A stretch of 64,000 nucleotides of DNA. Origin: Semisulcospira habei. Its lineage: Eukaryota > Mollusca > Gastropoda > Semisulcospiridae. Location of the stretch: contig BTPG01000001.1 in NCBI GenBank assembly GCA_036245525.1, forward strand, positions 222,124,774 to 222,188,773, read 5' to 3'. Numbering within the stretch: the first letter of the stretch is position 1; each line of letters opens with the position of its first letter. Of the stretch, positions 44,919 through 59,346 are shown piece after piece. Position numbers and translations under genes: made by a program. The notes beneath the pieces are model-generated. The model was not told the origin of the DNA. It was given only the letters and a program-made list of their open reading frames with translations, and searched no databases.

Positions 44919-47473
44919 TCAAGTTTGCTCAGAGATGTATTTTAAAACTTTCGTCCTAAACAATGGAAGATGTCTCGTTTGCTGTATATGTGGAGGAAGT
45001 GAGTTCCATAAATAGGCACCCGCGTACGAAAGGCTGGATTTAAACAAGTCAATTCGGGGCCGTTCAATGACGAGACTGTTCCTCAAAGTGCAGTAGACCC
45101 TTTCGCTCTCAGTGAAAAGCTTAGCCAGGTAGAGGGGGGCTTTCCCGTTCAGGGCTTTGTGCATAAGTACGCACTTATTAAACGTAAGGTGTTGATGTAA
45201 AGGAAGGAGCCCTGTTGCCTGAAGCTTTTCCTCCAAAGTTAGAGAGGGGATTGGGAGGATCAGTTTAACTGCGCGATTGTATAGAGAATTGATCCGCTTA
45301 AGGTTAACCTTACTACAGCCGTCCCAAATAGTAGATGCGTAGTCAATGTGAGGTTTAATGTAGGAGTTGAAAAATAGCTTTCGTGTCTTAGTATCAATGA
45401 TAAATTTTAATCTTGACAATAAAAATATCTTCTTTGATAATGTTTTCCCTAGTTGTGTTAGATGGGGCAACCAGCACAGTTGGTCATCAACAATTACCCC
45501 GAGGAGGCGATATTCCTTGACTTGCTCAATGGTAACTGAATCAAAAGAGAGGTTAAGTGAATGGGGGCGGAGCTGATGCTTTTGGCGTGTTGTGATTAGC
45601 ATGCTTTTCGTTTTGGATGGATTTACAAGCATTTGATTATTTTTGCACCACAGTGAGACCTCCTGAAGACAACGCTGAAGATTGCTTGATATTTCAGGTA
45701 CAGTTTTCCCGCCAGCGTGAAGAGTTGAATCATCGGCAAACATGTCACATTCGGTATTTGGATTGGATATATAAAGTGGAAGATCATTTATAAACAAACA
45801 GAAAAGTAACGGCCCTAGTATGGATCCCTGGGGCACGCCATACTCAACACTCTTTTCAGAAGAGAAGGTAGCATTGATGTACACAGTTTGAATTCTCCCT
45901 ACGATGTATGAACGAAAGAATGAGAGTGTCCCTGGGCTGTTCTTGTTAAAGTCGTTGTCTAGTTTCTCTAATAAAATTTCGTGGTTTATAAGGTCGAACG
46001 CTTTTTTTAGGTCTAGAAAGACAGCACCAGACATTTTGTTTCTGTTGATGTTGAGCAGCCAAGTGTCAATCATATGAACCAAGGCAGTGTGACACGAATG
46101 TTTAGGGCGAAAACCAGATTGATATTTATTCAGGAGAGACTTTTCTTCCAGGAATTCGAGAAGATGTTTGTGTACATGCTTCTCAAAAGGCTTTGATAGA
46201 ATAGATAATATGGATATAGGCCGAAAATTATTTGGATCAGATGTGTCTTTTGTTTTAGGTATAGGTACCACTTTAGATTTTTTGAAAGCCGCCGGAAAAA
46301 TATTATTTTGAATACATAGGTTGTAAATATAGGTTAAGCTTTCCACAATGTATGGAAGAGAAATTTCGAGGATAAAACCATTGATACCATCAATGCCAGC
46401 TGACTTTTTGTTCTTGAGACTAGAGATAAATCTGCCCACTTCATGTACAGCGATGTAGGGGATATTAAAAGCATCACCCGCGGACAGTCTTTGCTTACAA
46501 AAGTCACTAAGCTTCTGCGATGCGACATGTTCCACCTGATCTAAACCTTCAGCATGTAGTAAAGATTTCGGAGTTAAAATGAAGTGGTCTTTAAATGCAT
46601 CGGCTGTAAAGCTGGCAGTCGTATTTGCAGAACGATTTTTACTATTGTTAGTTAGTAAGTTTAAAACTTTCCATACTGAAGACGGATTCCCGCCGCGTAT
46701 AGTTTTCTCTACCAGTGCTTTTTGCGCCTCCCGGATAAGGTATTTGACTCTGTTACGTAACCTTTTGAACTCAATAAAATCTTTGTTTCGCTTGGCTCGA
46801 TTTCTGGCTTCCATGGTTTGTTTAATCTCCTCCGTAATCCAGGTGGGGGGCTCACGGCACCGGACTCTTTTCCTTTTTAAAGGGACATGCTTATTTAGCA
46901 CTCCGAGGAACAGTTCAAGCCACAGTGAGAGCGCTACATCAGGGTCATTGTGATTGTAAACTTCATGAAACGGCAAAAAACTGAGGTCATAAAGGAAACT
47001 ATCTCTGTCTAGTTTTCTAAAACATCTATAAGTAATGTATAAATGTTGGGTTCGGCTCTGTTTAGGAAAATAACATGACCATGTACAGGTGATGGGAACG
47101 TGGTCACTGACAGCTAGTGAAGGGACATCAGTTTCAATGATAGCTTGAGGGTTGTTAGTATAGATGTGGTCAATCAAAGTACACGAAGAGTGGGTTACTC
47201 TGGTTGCAGTGGTAATCATCTGTTTTAGTCCAAACAGCATTGTTGTACATTGCCACATCGAATGGGGTTTTGAGATGTCAATGTTAAAATCACCGAGAAT
47301 GAGTATATCCCTGCCTGTGTCATTCACTTTATCCATCACCTGTACAAAGTCGTCATACCACTCGGCAGTGGATGCTGGATTCCTATACACAAAGCCAACT
47401 AGCAGTGGCGACGTGTTAGGAAGCTTGACTTCCAACCACACGCATTCCACCTCCTTTGCCTCAAGATCAAGAC
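44919..47473 (-). pseudogene. LINE A ORF2: endonuclease C-part, RT
   Basis: An uninterrupted frame of more than 843 codons ends at 44919. It shows VGFVYRNPASTAEWYDDF, ILGDFNIDIS, SDHVPITCTW (nuclease) and the RT motifs AGIDGINGFIL, FRPISILSILSKPFEKH, SGFRPKHSCHTAL, FLDLKKAFDLINHEIL, YGVPQGSILGPLLFCLF, MFADDSTLHAG and YRLLGVIVDDQL. It finishes ILKYISEQT-like. This part is intact, which suggests fairly recent insertion. The first 90 or so codons are at 49245-49530 beyond the LTR-like insertion, so the gene as a whole is broken. Confidence 0.93.
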
Positions 47474-49244
47474 TGTCACGACACGCCTGACGGGGTCAGG
47501 GCGCCGTGGACAATGTAAGCGCTGATCGCTCGAGAAGCCCACCCACTCTAAATAAACCACACAACGCCAGTGATAAACAACAAACAAATCCTTTATTACC
47601 TACTCTTACTCTAACCCCCACCCCAACCCACTAACGCCCCACACACTCACACATACCCACGCATGCACTCATATAACGTATTAACACGTGAAAAAGATTA
47701 ACAGATAACAATGACTAACCGGTGAAAATGACTAACAGGCAAAATGACTAACAGGTGAAAATGACTAACAGGTGAAAATGACTAACAGGCAAAAATGACT
47801 AACAGGTGAAAATGACTAACAGGTGAAAATGACTAACAGGTGAAAATCGGCAATGGCTATACAAGGCGGGTACTTTGTCTCTGCACAGTGTCCTCTGTCC
47901 CACACTAGACAGGGTGGCTCGTAACGTAAGAGTACTACCCCTACACCGCAGAGCACCGTAGCCGCGCTTGCCCACGCACGCCTGTGACCGACGCGCAGAA
48001 CGTAGAATCAGCCCGCTGTAGCCCAACGTCAAAGTACTTGTCCAACAGGACTGGCTAGCGAAGGCGTTCCAGCTCCCGATGATGCGTCACCGTTGGTCAT
48101 GGAAGAATGAAGAGATCGAAGAGCGACGAAATCTTCGAAGCCAGTGCACTGGAAAAGGGCGCATTGTCAGTCAAAGTGCCAACACAGTTAATTCTGGCCT
48201 ATTGACACGCACCTACTCACAAACCACGTGAGTTGTGTCTCGTCTCACCCTAATACCCGCCTTGGCCATATTAAATATACAATCATGGATATGAAAGCTT
48301 CCTATGTACATTCAACATTCACCAGGTCTGCACTATTCCATTACACTAACATTAAGCTAGCACAACCACTTTTGTATAATAACATTGCCACTGCTAAAAC
48401 CAACATTATCAAAATATCCACATGTACATACAAAGATATCAAATAATCACCAGCAACCACCCCACGTGACAATCTTATTACATTACATCTAGGACTTAAT
48501 ACAAATATATTTGAAAGTATACCCACTTTAATTCATTTTACAACATGGCCCTTTAAATATACTCACTCGGCGACAGCCGAACATAAACAACTAAATCCGA
48601 CACCCACCCCATTACAACCCAACCTAAAAAACATGGTTAAAGACTCGATTAAAACATCACTAAAAAACTAGACGAACATACCCTTCCGAACCTATGTACA
48701 CATTCACACACCCGAGAGCACAGCAGCTAACTGAGAGAAATGGCATGACTCATTACCTGTCACTGGTGAGTCCTCCGGCAGGACGAGACAAACAAGACGA
48801 ACACGAACCGGAGGGGTCTTCTGTTGAGTAGCAGCCGTGGTCACGAGTCTCTTGGACACCCACACCCAGGAACACTGGCCGTGGTCTTGCAGGGAGGGTA
48901 ACCCAACCCTCACACAGCTTGTCAAGGGCTCCAAACGAGGCCGCACCCTGACCCAGACTCTCGCTGCGCTAGCTAACTCCGCTGACTGACTGTAATATCC
49001 CTCTGCTACCTTGCAGTTTAACTTTACCCTGAACACTGTTCGGTTAAAGCTACTCGACGAAAGCGTGCAACCGCTATACTCGCTCACTGCTAAGCTTTCT
49101 GCACGGGCTTTACGCTTACGCTCACACTACATTTATTAACTTCCCTAAACTAAGGCTATTTACAGAAGTCGGCGACCTACATTTATTAACAAGAAAACGA
49201 CTTGGCGAAAAAATAAAACAACATGTCACATCCGTTACGTGACA
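47474..49244. mobile_element. 1.77-kb LTR-like insertion (solo LTR or similar)
   Basis: Starts TGTCACGACACG and ends CGTTACGTGACA; flanked by the 5-bp duplication AAGAC (47469-47473 and 49245-49249). Removing it restores LINE A ORF2 exactly (VRRRL then DLEAKEVEC). TG...CA ends with a 5-bp duplication are typical of LTR retrotransposons. No gag/pol was seen, so a long solo LTR or a non-autonomous relative is likely. It includes an 18-bp minisatellite. Confidence 0.8.
47690..47848. repeat. 18-bp minisatellite (ATGACTAACAGGTGAAA)n
   Basis: About nine units, variants AGGTGAAA and AGGCAAAA, within the LTR-like insertion. Confidence 0.95.
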
Positions 49245-49530
49245 AAGACGTCTGCGTACCCTGTGCTGAACAGTGCGGTGCACATAAACAGCTAACCCAG
49301 TATGACCAGGAGAAGTTGCATCACGTCGAATAAGGGAAAAATTCGGAATACTGACACATGCGTCAGTGATTTGAGAGTCCAGACGAGATTCAGTGAGACC
49401 AAAGAGGTGGAAATGTGACGGCTGGTTCAGAAACAGGGAGACATCATGTACTTTCGGATATAAATGATACACATTTAAATGTCCGACTTTCAGTCCTTGA
49501 ATGGCTGAGCCAGTGGATCCACTCGCCATA
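49245..49530 (-). pseudogene. LINE A ORF2, N-terminal endonuclease part
   Basis: Starts at Met (MASGSTGSAIQGLK) near 49530 and shows KVGHLNVYHLYPK, LFGLTESRLD (the catalytic Glu of EEP nucleases) and VYVHRTVQHRVRRR, up to the LTR-like insertion. Confidence 0.85.
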
Positions 49531-49552
49531 TTGTTCGTTGTATATAGACACT

Positions 49553-49640
49553 GGCGGGGAAGTGGCGCAGTGGTTAAGGCGTCTGCCTCCAATGCCAAAG
49601 GTGCGAGGTTCGATACCGGGTTCCGGCGTTGGATTTTTCT
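49553..49640 (+). promoter_or_regulatory. tRNA-like 5' head (box A and box B)
   Basis: Box A TGGCGCAGTGG at 49563-49573 and box B GGTTCGATACC at 49607-49617, spaced as in tRNA genes and beginning 10 bp from the element's start. It may serve as an internal Pol III promoter. The acceptor stem is poor, so it is not a tRNA gene. Confidence 0.8.
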
Positions 49641-50263
49641 CCTCTGGTAAGTGTCACCGTCTGGGCAGTGGGCAGATGTTCACATTTGCACGGGACATAG
49701 ACGACCCCGGCCCCCACGAGTCCCCTGCTGCCTTGCAGGCTTGGCCGCTTGGCTGCGGAAAGGCTAAGGGAGGAAACCCCTGAAATCAAAGCACCCGTGT
49801 CTCCAGGGAAGGCTTTTGAGCCAGAGACTAAGACAAGGACAGTCTGATATAAAACCTACGACCCGAGGACCTCGATGCCACCGTCCCAGCTTGCTAGGCC
49901 ATGGCAAACGAACCAAGGGTTTAAAGGGTGGGGCCAGTACTGCGCACACTGCACTCCACCAAAAAGCTCCACCGCGCAGGCTTTAGGAAACGCCCACGGA
50001 CTATGACACTGAACTTTCCAAGTCCTGTAGCGATGGGCAAGGGGCAAAACGGCAGGTGAAAGATGTCACTGGAAGCCGCAGTCTCAAACCTGCATACAGG
50101 CGGTTCAGGATATTGGTCGCCTGATGTTGACCTGGGGATGACAACGTCACTCGGCACACCCTGAACGACCAAGCAGCCTTCTCTAGGGACAGCACTGCTT
50201 GCTCCACACGGAGAGGGGCCTAGAAAATGTGGCCTAACCAAAGCTTATCCCCTCGTAACCCAG

Positions 50264-53200
50264 TTGGCTAGCCGCGGTCAACGGGCATCTTCTCATGCGG
50301 TCAGAAAACAAGAAAAAACAATGACGACCACGACCGGACTCAACGTAGCATGCTGGAACATCCGAACCATGCTCGACACAGCAGACAGCGGACGCCCTGA
50401 ACGTCGCTCCGCCCTCATTGCCCATGAATTGCGGAGGTTAAACATCGACATCGCCGCGCTCAGCGAAGTACGCCTCCCGGAGGAAGGCAGCCTCCAAGAA
50501 CTTGGCGCTGGCTACACCCTCTACTGGTCAGGCAGGCCTGCATCAGAAAGACGGCTCTCAGGCGTGGGCTTCATGGTGAAGACCCACATTGCGACTAAGT
50601 TGGAAAACCTACCAACGGGTCACTCCGACCGCATCATGTCCATGCGCCTCCCACTGAGACACCAGCAATACGTCACCCTTCTCAGTGTGTACTCCCCAAC
50701 CCTCCTGGCAGAGCCTGCAGAAAAAGACAAGTTCTACTCTGACCTGCGCAGCCTCCTGCAGAGCACCCCTGCAGACGACAAAGTCATCATCCTTGGCGAC
50801 TTCAACGCCAGAGTGGGCCAAGACTCTGAAGCCTGGAAAGGAGTCCTCGGCAAGCATGGCGTCGGGAACTGCAATGACAATGGCCGCCTGCTGTTGGAGT
50901 TATGTGCAGAGCAGCAAATGGTCATCACCAACACTACTTTCCAGCAAAAGGACAGTCGAAAGACCACCTGGATGCATCCTCGCTCCAAGCACTGGCACCT
51001 TATCGACTATGTCCTAGTGCGTCAGAGGGACCGTAGTGACGTCCTCCTCACCAGAGTGATGCCCAGCGCAGAGTGCCACACTGACCACCGCCTTGTTCGC
51101 TGCAAACTCAGGCTCCGCCTCAAGCTGAAACCCAAGAAATGGGGCCACCCCAAGAAAAAGCTTGATGTTGCCAGCCTTCAGCGTGACGACAAGAAAGCTG
51201 CCCTTCAGGCCGATTTACAGCGCATGCTCAAAGACACAGTTGATCCAGCAGACTCCTCCCCTGAAACACTCTGGGAACAACTGAAAACTGCTATTGTAAA
51301 ATCTTCTGTGGAAGTCTTGGGCTTTGCTAGAAAGAGGAACAAAGACTGGTTTGACGAAAACGACGTAAAGATCCAGGAACTTCTAGCAAAAAAAAGAGCC
51401 GCCCACCAGGCCCACCTAGCCCAGCCTTCCTGCCCTGTGAAGAAGTCTGCCTTCCGCCTCATCTGCAGCAGTCTCCAGCTCAAGCTTAGAGAGCTCCAGA
51501 ACGAGTGGTGGTCCAGACTCGCACAGAGGACCCAGCTCTGCGCTGACAACGGTGACTACAGGGGCTTCTACGAAGCACTGAAAGCAGTGTATGGCCCTAG
51601 GCACCTGGTACAAAGTCCCCTGCGAAGCGCTGATGGACAGGCACTCCTCACAGATAATACCTCCATCTTGAACCGCTGGTCGGAATACTTCCAGGACCTC
51701 TTCGGCGCTGAGCGCACTGTTCAAGAAACAGTCATCCTCCAAATCCCACACCTTCCACTAAAGGTTGAATTGGACGAACCGCCCACCGCCGAAGAGACCC
51801 TCACAGCCATCCACCAGCTCAAGAGTGGCAAAGCAGCAGGCATTGACGGAATCCCGCCAGAGATCTGGAAACATGGAGGCCCAGCACTGCACAACAAGCT
51901 CCACGACCTCTTTCTCTGCTGCTGGGAAAAAGGAACACTACCAAAGGATCTCCGTGATGCAGTCATCATCACCCTGTACAAGAACAAAGGAGAGAAGTCT
52001 GCCTGCTCTAATTATCGTGGAATTACCCTGCTGTCCATTGCCAGGAAAATTCTCGCAAGGTTGCTCCTGAATCGGCTGGTACCTGCCATCGCTGAAGACC
52101 ACCTCCCAGAGGGCCAGTGTGGCTTCAGAGCCAACAGGAGTACCACCGACATGGTCTTTGTGCTGAGGCAGCTTCAGGAGAAGTGCCGCGAGCAGAACAA
52201 AGGGCTGTACGTAACGTTTGTCGACCTAACAAAAGCGTTTGACACTGTGAGCAGGCAAGGTATGTGGCAGATCCTGGAGCGACTAGGCTGTCCCCCAAAG
52301 TTCCTCAACATGATCGTCCAGCTCCACGAGGACCAGCAAGGCCAGGTCAGACTAAACAGTGACCTCTCAGAACCATTCCCCATTCGCAACGGCGTGAAGC
52401 AAGGCTGCGTGCTGGCACCGACCCTCTTCACCATCTTCTTCAGCATGATGTTGAAGCAGGCCACAGTGGACCTCGACGATGACGACGCAGTGTACATCAG
52501 GTATCGTCTCGATGGCAGCCTGTTCAACCTTAGACGACTGCAGGCCCACACGAAAACCCTAGACCAACTGATTCGTGAGCTGCTCTTTGCTGATGACGCT
52601 GCCCTCGTTGCACACACAGAGAGAGCCTTGCAGCGCATTACGTCCTGCTTCGCAGATGCCGCCCAGCTCTTTGGACTTGAGGTCAGTCTGAAAAAGACAG
52701 AGGTCCTTCATCAGCCGGCACCCAAGGAAGAGCATCGCCCTCCCCACATCACCATCGGCGAGTCCGAACTGAAGTCTGTACACCAGTTTACCTACCTTGG
52801 CTGCATCATCACGTCAGACGCCAAGCTGGACAAGGAGCTGGACAACAGGCTGGCAAAAGCGAACAGTGCTTTCGGGCGACTATTCAAGCGGGTGTGGCAC
52901 AATCAACAGCTGAAAAAAGGCACCAAAATCAGCGTGTACAGAGCTGTCGTCCTCACCACCCTGCTGTACGGTTCCGAGTCCTGGGCCCTCTACCGCAGCC
53001 AACTACGACTCCTCGAACGCTTTCACCAGCGCTGCCTGCGTACCATCCTCAGCATTCACTGGAGTGACTATGTCACCAACGTCGAGGTCCTTGAACAGGC
53101 GGAAACTGTGAGCATCGAGGCTTTGCTGCTGCGGACACAGCTTCGCTGGGCGGGGCACGTCTCCAGGATGGAGGATCATCGCCTACCCAAGATCACTCTG

Positions 53201-53548
53201 TTCGGCGAGCTCGCCACTGGACACCGAGACAGAGGGGCACCAAAGAAGAGATACAAAGACGGTCTCAAGAAGTCACTTAGTGCCTGCCAAATCGACCACC
53301 GCCAATGGTCTTCGCTTGCTGCGGACCGTGACACCTGGCGCTCCACCATTCACAAGGTAGCCGTCTCCTTTGAGGACTCTCGCAGAGCTAACCTTAAAGA
53401 CAAGCGGCTCAAAAGAAAAAACAGAGCTGTCGTAACTCAGAACCCTGACCAGACCTTCCCCTGCAGCCACTGCGGTCGAACCTGCCTGTCCCGGATTGGC
53501 CTCCGCAGCCACGAAAATGCCTGCAGACGACGTGGGCAAGCCCTATAG
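50264..53548 (+). CDS. LINE ORF: EEP endonuclease - reverse transcriptase - CCHC/C2HC finger, intact
   Basis: A single 1094-codon frame. Residues about 20-300 form an exonuclease-endonuclease-phosphatase domain (LNVACWNIRTML, ALSEVRLPEEG, GDFNARVG near 175, TDHRLVRCKL). A linker rich in Lys and Leu follows. The RT spans about 500-800 (GKAAGIDGIPPEIW, NYRGITLLSIARKILAR, FVDLTKAFDTVSRQG, GVKQGCVLAPTLF near 709, LLFADDAALV near 772). The C-terminal region has YGSESWALYRSQ and RWAGHVSRMEDHRLPK. A CSHCGRTC...H...C finger lies near 1065-1086. Proteins of this type are often misannotated as craniofacial development protein 2. The clade (RTE/I group) is not resolved. All catalytic motifs are present, so the element may be active. 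The Met at 50264 is the first in frame; a second Met-Thr start (near 50321) aligns with copy 2. Confidence 0.95.
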   Translation: MASRGQRASSHAVRKQEKTMTTTTGLNVACWNIRTMLDTADSGRPERRSALIAHELRRLNIDIAALSEVRLPEEGSLQELGAGYTLYWSGRPASERRLSGVGFMVKTHIATKLENLPTGHSDRIMSMRLPLRHQQYVTLLSVYSPTLLAEPAEKDKFYSDLRSLLQSTPADDKVIILGDFNARVGQDSEAWKGVLGKHGVGNCNDNGRLLLELCAEQQMVITNTTFQQKDSRKTTWMHPRSKHWHLIDYVLVRQRDRSDVLLTRVMPSAECHTDHRLVRCKLRLRLKLKPKKWGHPKKKLDVASLQRDDKKAALQADLQRMLKDTVDPADSSPETLWEQLKTAIVKSSVEVLGFARKRNKDWFDENDVKIQELLAKKRAAHQAHLAQPSCPVKKSAFRLICSSLQLKLRELQNEWWSRLAQRTQLCADNGDYRGFYEALKAVYGPRHLVQSPLRSADGQALLTDNTSILNRWSEYFQDLFGAERTVQETVILQIPHLPLKVELDEPPTAEETLTAIHQLKSGKAAGIDGIPPEIWKHGGPALHNKLHDLFLCCWEKGTLPKDLRDAVIITLYKNKGEKSACSNYRGITLLSIARKILARLLLNRLVPAIAEDHLPEGQCGFRANRSTTDMVFVLRQLQEKCREQNKGLYVTFVDLTKAFDTVSRQGMWQILERLGCPPKFLNMIVQLHEDQQGQVRLNSDLSEPFPIRNGVKQGCVLAPTLFTIFFSMMLKQATVDLDDDDAVYIRYRLDGSLFNLRRLQAHTKTLDQLIRELLFADDAALVAHTERALQRITSCFADAAQLFGLEVSLKKTEVLHQPAPKEEHRPPHITIGESELKSVHQFTYLGCIITSDAKLDKELDNRLAKANSAFGRLFKRVWHNQQLKKGTKISVYRAVVLTTLLYGSESWALYRSQLRLLERFHQRCLRTILSIHWSDYVTNVEVLEQAETVSIEALLLRTQLRWAGHVSRMEDHRLPKITLFGELATGHRDRGAPKKRYKDGLKKSLSACQIDHRQWSSLAADRDTWRSTIHKVAVSFEDSRRANLKDKRLKRKNRAVVTQNPDQTFPCSHCGRTCLSRIGLRSHENACRRRGQAL

Positions 53549-53586
53549 AATCTTCGTTCGCGAAGTCAAGCCAAGAGATAGACACT

Positions 53587-54222
53587 AGTGAACACACGAC
53601 GACAAAAGACCTTTTTTTATAAAGTCAATAGTCAATAGTTATCCTTTCTCTTATAAGTCTGTACGACTGATCTTTGAACAGAAGAAGAAAAACAATTTCG
53701 ATAACTAAGAGTTCACGAAAACTTTCACTATACAGTCACACTCCGGCCTCAAATGAGTACATTCAAGTTATAACCGGCGCTATTCAGTCCACACATGACT
53801 AAAAACCAAAATTTACTAGTTTCACATTCCAAAGTGCAGATTCACCGTCCGGCACAATGAAACAAATCCGTGTGTCCCTTTTCACGCAGCTTCTCAAAAA
53901 AGCCGCTTAATGTCGCTTTTGTCTAGAAAAATTTCTGGCTCAGTCAGAAAGCTGCTCATTTGCAAATACAGTCATATCACAGACGACGTCTGCGTCAGAA
54001 GCAAAATGAGATTAACGTAGCCAAAATGCTCGGCACGGTAATTTCAGTCCAGATATCTGTCTATCGCAACAAAAACAGCACCAATCGGCTAAATATGGCA
54101 GTATAATCCAAATAGATAACAACAAGCCTCACACTTTGTGTCCTGTTAAACTAGTTCACATGTCACTATGAATACATATTAATGACAACAACAAAAAAGC
54201 TGTCCCTGGCATAATCCAATCA
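53587..54222. other. Inter-ORF region of LINE A
   Basis: Lies between the ORF1 stop (54223) and the ORF2 start; no coding signal seen. A comparable spacer of about 560 bp exists in LINE D (62190-62745). Confidence 0.6.
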
Positions 54223-55346
<1,124 letters not shown>

Positions 55347-55362
55347 AGAGAGAGAGAGAGAG
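55347..55362. repeat. Short (GA)n tract
   Basis: Eight GA units between LINE B1 and the tail of LINE B2. Confidence 0.9.
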
Positions 55363-57722
<2,360 letters not shown>

Positions 57723-57810
57723 GAAATGAAACTTTATTTTCCAAAGATAAAAGAATGGGTGCGCAGACCTTTTTTCATTCTTGTCCTTGCTACAAACTAC
57801 ATTAAAACAC

Positions 57811-57865
57811 ACACACACACACACGCACGCACATACACACACACACACATACACACACACACGTA

Positions 57866-57956
<91 letters not shown>
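57811..57956. repeat. (AC)n/(ACGC)n compound microsatellite
   Basis: In the 3' UTR of LINE D. Confidence 0.97.
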
Positions 57957-57961
<5 letters not shown>

Positions 57962-58252
57962 TACGTAAATCAGAGTTAAGTCAGACCCCGCTACAAACGT
58001 GGTATCGTGATGTATGTCCGGGGCCTTCAACCAACGCCCGCGTCAGACGAAGCACAGTCGCGACCCATGTCTGGCTAATATGCATTACACACGGTACATG
58101 AAATACAACTACATAATAAACACATACATATACATTCCTCACTGTTAAGACTACATCTGGTGCATTGAACGCAAAACTGTAAGCATAAACTTCAAGATTA
58201 TCTAGACGTTTTACTTCCTCCTGACTAACCAAACACACACATACATGCACGC

Positions 58253-58267
58253 AAGAACATACACACA

Positions 58268-58356
<89 letters not shown>
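58253..58356. repeat. (AC)n microsatellite, left of LTR-like insertion
   Basis: The tract continues on the other side of the insertion at 59181-59240. Confidence 0.97.
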
Positions 58357-58358
<2 letters not shown>

Positions 58359-59183
58359 TTACGTGGTTGAGTCGTAGTCGTAGTATAATAAACACACCAG
58401 ACGCACGCACGTAAGGTTCTTTTAAATAAACTTCATTCAGATGCAACCCGTCACACGTGGCTTAAGGGTGTAGACAATACTGGAGTAACAGTTCCAACAA
58501 TATTTTATTACAGCGATGCGATCTCCACGAAATGCGTTCACAAATACACCAACACTGGTACAATGTCTTCTCTGCAAAATGTCCACACTTTGATACAATG
58601 CGTCTCTCATACAATGTACATCACCATTCACTGCATAACTCCGTCACTGACAAAGAAGCACAATATCTTGCGTAGCGCTCTCTCAGTATCAAAACGCTAA
58701 CGATACACTGCAATTATACAACTGAACAATGACGCTGTTACATCGCAATTCTACAACTGAACAATGTACGGCACGAGCTTCCTAACACGATCTTTTATAG
58801 TGGAATGCTTTCCAGAATAATGGAGGAAATTCGTACAACACAAAACTGAGAACAAAATACGTAACTAAAACTCCTAAATATCAATGAGAAACATTACACT
58901 AGAATAGTCCACAAAAATCTGTTTCAAAATTCCGCCTAATACATATTGACCGCTCACTTCACGCGCACAGAAAACACGGTGATTACTCGATCGGTTTCTA
59001 GATTCTTCGGGATTCAACTCCGTGTGTCAAAAGATGATCAATTCCGCACTACGTGTGAACGAAAATGAAACTTAGTGAAAAGGTACGTGATTCGTAATCA
59101 TGATAGCTCAAATAAATATCGGATCTCTTCCTACGATTAATGCACGCACGCTCTCACAGAACAACACAACCACAATCGTAACA
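58357..59183. mobile_element. 827-bp LTR-like insertion in a CA tract
   Basis: Starts TGTTACGTGG and ends AATCGTAACA, with CA repeats on both sides. The ends resemble those of the 1.77-kb element at 47474 (TGTCACG/CGTGACA). No coding capacity. Confidence 0.65.
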
Positions 59184-59240
59184 CACACACACACACACAC
59201 ACACACGCGCGCGCGCACACACACACGCACGCACACAAAC
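59184..59240. repeat. (AC)n/(GC)n microsatellite, right of LTR-like insertion
   Basis: Continuation of the interrupted CA tract, with a GCGCGC core. Confidence 0.95.
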
Positions 59241-59346
59241 GCACACCAGCATAAACAAACATGCACAAAACACACTATTCCGCACACATGCACGCACACA
59301 CATACACACGCGCCCAGACACTTACATATTTGATAACAGTCATTAA

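Larger units (their letters stand above)
49553..53577 (+). mobile_element. Intact tRNA-headed LINE, copy 1
   Basis: A 4025-bp element between perfect 9-bp target duplications ATAGACACT (49544-49552 and 53578-53586), inserted just upstream of the ORF2 start of LINE A. Layout: tRNA-like head, 5' UTR of about 710 bp, one ORF of 1094 codons, and a very short 3' end (GAAGTCAAGCCAAGAG) without poly(A). It is in the opposite orientation to LINE A. Confidence 0.95.

Noticed and set aside
49553..49640. A functional tRNA gene
   Set aside because: Box A and box B are good, but the acceptor stem and anticodon arm do not pair well and the unit is the 5' end of a repeated LINE.
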